Shown: piece by piece, positions 60,493 to 64,000 of the stretch | Layout: each line of letters opens with the position of its first letter | Numbering within the stretch: position 1 is the first letter of the stretch | NCBI GenBank assembly: GCA_017553635.1 | Contig: JAFZKN010000012.1 | Span: forward strand, 66,483-130,482 | DNA from: Treponema sp. | GTDB taxonomy: Bacteria > Spirochaetota > Spirochaetia > Treponematales > Treponemataceae | Length of the DNA: 64,000 nt | Direction: 5' to 3' | The notes under the pieces: model-generated | The model's input: the letters and a program-made list of their open reading frames with translations, nothing else | Told to the model about the DNA's origin: nothing | Database searches by the model: none | Made by a program: the position numbers and the translations under genes

Positions 60493-61716
60493 ATGCTCCC
60501 CGTTTTCTTTAAAATCATCTTTATCATTTCAACTTTATTTATGAGAGAAGCCTCCAAAGAATTTAACAGTCAGAATTACAAAAATAAATACAGAATCGAA
60601 GCTTACTATCCAAAAGGTGATGCTCCTGATATAAAAGAAATAACTTATGCATTAAACGGATTTGACAGTCTTTTTTATCGTGAACATTACAGCTCACAGG
60701 AAAATTTTTCATACTCCCCTGTTTCACTTTTTTATCTTCTCTATTCCCTTCAAGCCGGTGCAGACGGGAAAACAGAAGATGAACTCAGTGTAATAACAGG
60801 AATTCCATACGACTTAAGTTATGATGAACAGTTGAACGAAATTATTGACAACACAACTCCAATAACAAATTCAATCTGGTATCAAAAATCACTTGAGTTC
60901 AGTGAATTTTATACGAACTTTCTCGATAGATTAAAATTTATCCCGAAGAAAGTAAATTTTCAGAATAAGTCTACATATAAAAAAATAAATTCATTCGTAA
61001 ACAAACAGACAAAGGGAACGATAAAAAATTTATTAAAAGAACCTTTGCCGCCGGAATCTAAAATTGTCCTTCTTAATACACTTTACTTTAACCAGAAATG
61101 GGTAGAATCATTTAACAGAAAAGATACATATACTGATAAATTTTTCATAAGTGAAAATAAATCTGTTGATGTCCAGATGATGTCTGCAATAGGATATTTT
61201 GATTATTATATATCAGACGAAATGACTTTGCTTTCGCTGAAATATGAAAGCAACCGGTTCAGATTTATAATCGGCTTTCCGAATAACGGGAATTACGATG
61301 CAAATAAAATTGATCCTAATCTTATCTCCCTTATCATGAAAAATAATTCAAGCACAGATAAAATTAAAATCATAATTCCAAAATTTAAAGTAGAAAATTC
61401 ACTTGATATCGTGGAAATTCTTAAAAAAATGGGTGTTTATTCTCCGTTTGATCCTGCCAGGGCAGATTACAGCAGAGTTCTTGAAGATGAAAAAAACATC
61501 TGCTTTGATACGGTAATCCAAAATTCCAGTTTTACAATAGACGAAGAAAAAACTGTTGCATCTGCCGCAACAGTTTCTACAGCTAAAAGTTCTGACATTT
61601 CAAACCCGGATAGTTATGATTCCGTCATTAAAATAGACCGTCCGTTTCTATATGCAATTTACGATGAAGACATGGACATCAATCTTTTTTCCGGAATAAT
61701 AAGAAATCCACAATAA
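60493..61716 (+). CDS. Serpin-family protease inhibitor
   Basis: A 407-aa protein with a hydrophobic N-terminus (~1-17, signal peptide or anchor), so likely secreted or surface-exposed. Serpin landmarks: FSYSPVSLFYLLYSLQAGADG, FVNKQTKGTIKNLL, LLNTLYFNQKWV, IIIPKFKVENSLDIVEILKKMGV, hinge DEEKTVASAATV and DRPFLYAIYD near the end. The small residues at the hinge (ASAA) suggest an inhibitory serpin able to insert its loop, though the usual P15 Gly is Lys. The reactive loop runs about residues 355-375. The target is likely a host or microbial serine protease (inference). Ribosome-binding site TGAGGT. Confidence 0.92.
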   Translation: MLPVFFKIIFIISTLFMREASKEFNSQNYKNKYRIEAYYPKGDAPDIKEITYALNGFDSLFYREHYSSQENFSYSPVSLFYLLYSLQAGADGKTEDELSVITGIPYDLSYDEQLNEIIDNTTPITNSIWYQKSLEFSEFYTNFLDRLKFIPKKVNFQNKSTYKKINSFVNKQTKGTIKNLLKEPLPPESKIVLLNTLYFNQKWVESFNRKDTYTDKFFISENKSVDVQMMSAIGYFDYYISDEMTLLSLKYESNRFRFIIGFPNNGNYDANKIDPNLISLIMKNNSSTDKIKIIIPKFKVENSLDIVEILKKMGVYSPFDPARADYSRVLEDEKNICFDTVIQNSSFTIDEEKTVASAATVSTAKSSDISNPDSYDSVIKIDRPFLYAIYDEDMDINLFSGIIRNPQ

Positions 61717-61737
61717 ACAAAAGAGACAGAGTTCTTT

Positions 61738-62364
61738 TCATTCTCCGAGACTCTCTTCGTCCTCCTTTGCCATTATTGCAAACTCACGTGCAATTTCCCT
61801 TGCAAGAGTTCTTGCAACCCTTGCAGACTTTGTACTGTCTGTAAGGGTACTTGCCCTGAACGAATTACGACCGGTTTCTACGTCAGTAAGAACAAATTCA
61901 ACATCATAATCTGTATCATAATAACTGTACCCGGGAACAAATACTGTACGCGGAATCTGCATAGGATGATTTCCGTTCCATATTGTAGTGTATTCTGTTC
62001 TTGTTGTTGGCGGAATGACAACTAAATGAGTATTTACGCTTTTAATATGAATTGCAAGATAACCGTCTATGTCATTTACCTTAAGAATCTCTGTCAGTTC
62101 TGCATTGGAGTACTGTCTTGAAATATCAAAAAGGTCCATGCTTCTGAGTGTCGTAATTCCAATTTCTGTAAAAGATTCTACCAGAGAACTTTCCATCTTT
62201 GATCTTTCATCTATGTTATCATAATGAGCATAAACAACAATCCTTCTGTAATGAGAAAGATTTACATCAGGATTTTTATCTACAACCATTGACTTACATC
62301 CAAAGAACAGATGTGCAAACAGAAATGTTAAAAATACTAATAAAAAACTTTTCATTTTTTTCAT
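61738..62364 (-). CDS. Lipoprotein of unknown function
   Basis: A 208-aa protein with lipobox FFGC near residue 23. The mature part alternates strands and helices (IVVYAHYDNIDERSKMESSLVESF, NDIDGYLAIHIKSVN, YDVEFVLTDVETGRN), similar in layout to DUF4136-like periplasmic lipoproteins that combine an N-terminal Rossmann-like half with a late variable-metabolite strand. No function is recognised. GAGGT precedes the ATG. It is 14 bp downstream of the next gene on the same strand. Confidence 0.7.
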   Translation of the reverse strand: MKKMKSFLLVFLTFLFAHLFFGCKSMVVDKNPDVNLSHYRRIVVYAHYDNIDERSKMESSLVESFTEIGITTLRSMDLFDISRQYSNAELTEILKVNDIDGYLAIHIKSVNTHLVVIPPTTRTEYTTIWNGNHPMQIPRTVFVPGYSYYDTDYDVEFVLTDVETGRNSFRASTLTDSTKSARVARTLAREIAREFAIMAKEDEESLGE

Positions 62365-62378
62365 ATCAAATACCTCAT

Positions 62379-62876
62379 TTATTTTATCTGTACTGTAAGA
62401 ATATTCTTTATGACAGAAACGTCAGAGCCGGAAATACGCGGAACTGCCTTAACTTTTAAAACTCCGTCCTGCCCAATCTTTAAGCCTGAATAAATTTTTC
62501 CAGCCTTATATTTTTCATGAGCATTGCCATTTACCTTTACAGATGAACTTACAATCTTAACACCCGGATTTTTCCCGTCCAGCGTTCCCTTAAAAAGTTC
62601 AGTCTCATTCAGAACAATCTCAACATCATATGCAAATTCAATATCATCTTTATATTCAATATCAATTGAATTCCACAGTTCAATTTTCTGTCCGGCAGTT
62701 ACATTAATCGATATTTCCTGCTCGTCAAAGTTCTGCGAAAAATCCATAAATTCCTTTATCTGCATCTTTGGATCATCATGACGGGTTAAAAATACAATAC
62801 TTATACAGACTGCAGCAATAATTCCGATAAAAATCAAAATAAAATACCCTGCCGAAGATGATTTTTTTTCATTCAT
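62379..62876 (-). CDS. Membrane-anchored extracytoplasmic protein
   Basis: A 165-aa protein: short cytoplasmic N-terminus, one membrane helix (~11-31, YFILIFIGIIAAVCISIVFL), then a ~130-residue beta-rich domain outside the membrane. I recognise no family. GAGGAAC precedes the ATG. Likely in one unit with the following lipoprotein gene. Confidence 0.6.
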   Translation of the reverse strand: MNEKKSSSAGYFILIFIGIIAAVCISIVFLTRHDDPKMQIKEFMDFSQNFDEQEISINVTAGQKIELWNSIDIEYKDDIEFAYDVEIVLNETELFKGTLDGKNPGVKIVSSSVKVNGNAHEKYKAGKIYSGLKIGQDGVLKVKAVPRISGSDVSVIKNILTVQIK

Positions 62877-62985
62877 AATCGTTCCTCACTAACTACAGAA
62901 TAATACATCTGTCAAAAAAAAGAAAGACAGATTAAGACCGTTTTAATTTCATCTTTTCTGGTGGAATATATAAAATAAATTTTTC

Positions 62986-63390
62986 TTACAACAGTTCTTC
63001 AATTTTATCCAAAATCAACTGGTCTGCAGGTAACCAGTCAACCGATCGCAAAGTTTCCTTTGTTACCCATTTTGCAGCTTCATGTTCAAGCAACTTAAGG
63101 TCTCCTGAAACAATAGTACACAAAATACAATGCATAATAAGGTGAAAGTCTGGATAATCATATTCCACCACTCCAAGAATTTTTTCTGCTTTTATTTCTG
63201 CAGAAAGCTCTTCTCTAATTTCACGGATAATACATTCTTCCGGCGTTTCTCCAGGCTCAAGCTTTCCACCAGGGATTTCCCAACCATCCTTAAAATCTCC
63301 ATAACCACGCTGTGTTGCAAAGATTTCTTTTTTATTTGTCAGAGGATTTTTCCTTAATATTACTGCTGCACTGACTTCGACTTTTTTCAT
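62986..63390 (-). CDS. Nudix hydrolase (MutT-like)
   Basis: A 134-aa pyrophosphohydrolase. The Nudix box GKLEPGETPEECIIREIREEL is complete apart from minor changes, and the N-terminal VSAAVILRK and C-terminal WLPADQLIL match the MutT/NudG group that cleans oxidised nucleotides from the pool. AAGGGA precedes the ATG. Nearest gene upstream is the Rpn-family gene, divergently oriented. Confidence 0.85.
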   Translation of the reverse strand: MKKVEVSAAVILRKNPLTNKKEIFATQRGYGDFKDGWEIPGGKLEPGETPEECIIREIREELSAEIKAEKILGVVEYDYPDFHLIMHCILCTIVSGDLKLLEHEAAKWVTKETLRSVDWLPADQLILDKIEELL

Positions 63391-63682
63391 TCTGTAATTC
63401 CCTTTAAATGATTATACATATTTTTAAAGAATTCAAAAGTCCATATCTGCCTGCGACAAAGTAAAAAACAACTCTTCTCCCGACAGCGTCAGAACCACAA
63501 ATATGATGACACTCGATTATGCTTCGAAGTGAAAAGAGCCGTGAATCATTTTGCGGTCTGCCTGCTGACGGGGGAAACAAATCACTTTTTGTTATTTTTT
63601 GTAAGAATTTATTAAAAAAAAGAATATCTATATACAGGGGCTTGTAAAGCACCGGCGCATATCATTAAACATGGAGAAAAAT
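63391..63682. other. Intergenic region between the Nudix and Rpn-family genes
   Basis: No supported gene. It is more GC-mixed in the middle than the neighbours, with a CGTCAG / CTGACG pair 72 bp apart and a T-rich stretch near 63590-63600. Short minus-strand readings here lack a ribosome-binding site. It could hold promoters for both divergent genes. Confidence 0.4.
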
Positions 63683-64000
63683 ATGGATATTTCAACTGTT
63701 CCACAGAGGGAATACAAAGACAGGCTTTTTAAGGCAATCTTCGGCCGCAATAACGAGCAAAGCAAAAAATGGCGGCTTGAACTTTACAACGCACTTAACG
63801 GAAGCAGCTACACAGACCCCGATGCCCTCGAAGTAAATACAATCGAAAACGTTATATACCTTACGATGAGGAATGACGTTTCGTTTCTGGTTGACTCACA
63901 GATGACGCTTTATGAACAGCAGTCAACCTATAACCCCAACCTTCCCCTCCGCGGGCTCATGTATTTTTCACAGCTTTATCAGATGCATTTGAGCCGCATG
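63683..64000 (+). CDS. Rpn-family PD-(D/E)XK nuclease/transposase-like protein, 3' end outside the window
   Basis: The 106 codons seen match the Rpn (recombination-promoting nuclease, PDDEXK_2) family: YKDRLFKAIFGRNN, ELYNALNGSSY and the catalytic-region NDVSFLV followed by YEQQSTYNPNLPLRG. Treponemes carry many copies of this family, which behaves like a mobile or anti-invasion gene. GGAG, 6 nt before ATG 63683, sets the start; the in-frame ATG at 63671 lies in that site. The gene runs off the right edge. Confidence 0.85.
   Translation, partial: MDISTVPQREYKDRLFKAIFGRNNEQSKKWRLELYNALNGSSYTDPDALEVNTIENVIYLTMRNDVSFLVDSQMTLYEQQSTYNPNLPLRGLMYFSQLYQMHLSRM

Noticed and set aside
63487..63570. CGTCAG / CTGACG inverted repeat that might be an element end
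   Set aside because: Only 6 bp long, with no flanking duplication and no relation to the nuclease gene start.
63404..63652. 82-residue minus-strand reading before the Rpn-family gene
   Set aside because: GTG start without a ribosome-binding site, unbiased composition and no similarity to a known family.
1..64000. CRISPR arrays, rRNA genes, prophage or integrative element
   Set aside because: No regularly spaced repeats, rRNA sequences, phage structural genes or integrase were seen. The only mobile-type gene is the partial Rpn-family gene at the right edge.

Overview
The window reads as a chromosome segment of a host-associated Treponema-like spirochaete. Evidence: a cheA-cheW/R-cheX-cheY operon in which CheW is fused to a CheR-like domain, a 902-residue GreA with a very long N-terminal extension, a LolA/RodZ/FtsH block, fliS-flgN, rpoN together with a short sigma-70 factor, a biotin-dependent Na+-pump decarboxylase, many small lipoproteins and beta-barrel-like proteins, moderately AT-rich DNA and very tight gene packing. 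The species cannot be named from the sequence alone.

Layout. 1-5.7 kb: the end of an OmpR-like regulator, then the chemotaxis operon (minus strand). 5.8-13.4 kb: envelope proteins, a PTS IIC-like permease, isocitrate dehydrogenase, MurI, a pentapeptide-repeat protein and a metallo-beta-lactamase-fold protein. 13.4-16.5 kb: ilvN and thrA. 16.7-23.2 kb: a TPR protein, the GreA fusion, two related lipoproteins and an HD-GYP phosphodiesterase. 23.2-27.0 kb: oadG-oadA-oadB. 27-38.3 kb: a lipoprotein, a porin-like protein, thrS, dnaE, yggT, recG and a sigma-70-family factor. 38.5-48.6 kb: UvrD-type helicase, rimO, rodZ-like gene, lolA, zinc-ribbon protein, ftsH, fliS-flgN and a CDF transporter. 48.8-58 kb: a PurF-like protein with a degenerate glutaminase domain, YhhN, thioesterase, rpoN, DUF1015, a YgjV-GNAT fusion, a DMT transporter, tRNA-Leu and comM. 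58-64 kb: PHP phosphoesterase, a two-domain cyclic-nucleotide-binding regulator, tRNA-Thr, a serpin, two envelope proteins, a Nudix hydrolase and the start of an Rpn-family nuclease cut by the window edge.

Three regulatory patterns stand out. First, many genes that begin a transcription unit have a -10 element ending only 6-11 nt before the ATG and no Shine-Dalgarno sequence, implying leaderless or nearly leaderless mRNAs (cheA, icd, murI, dnaE, lolA, rpoN and others), whereas genes inside operons have good Shine-Dalgarno sequences. Second, the short sigma-70-family gene has an exact sigma-54 consensus promoter with two dyad repeats 40 bp apart upstream, and rpoN lies about 14 kb away, which suggests an RpoN-to-sigma-factor cascade similar in logic to the one in Borrelia. 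Third, several leadered genes carry a stem-loop just before the Shine-Dalgarno sequence. No CRISPR array, rRNA operon, prophage or complete insertion sequence was seen. No intergenic gap exceeds 300 bases.
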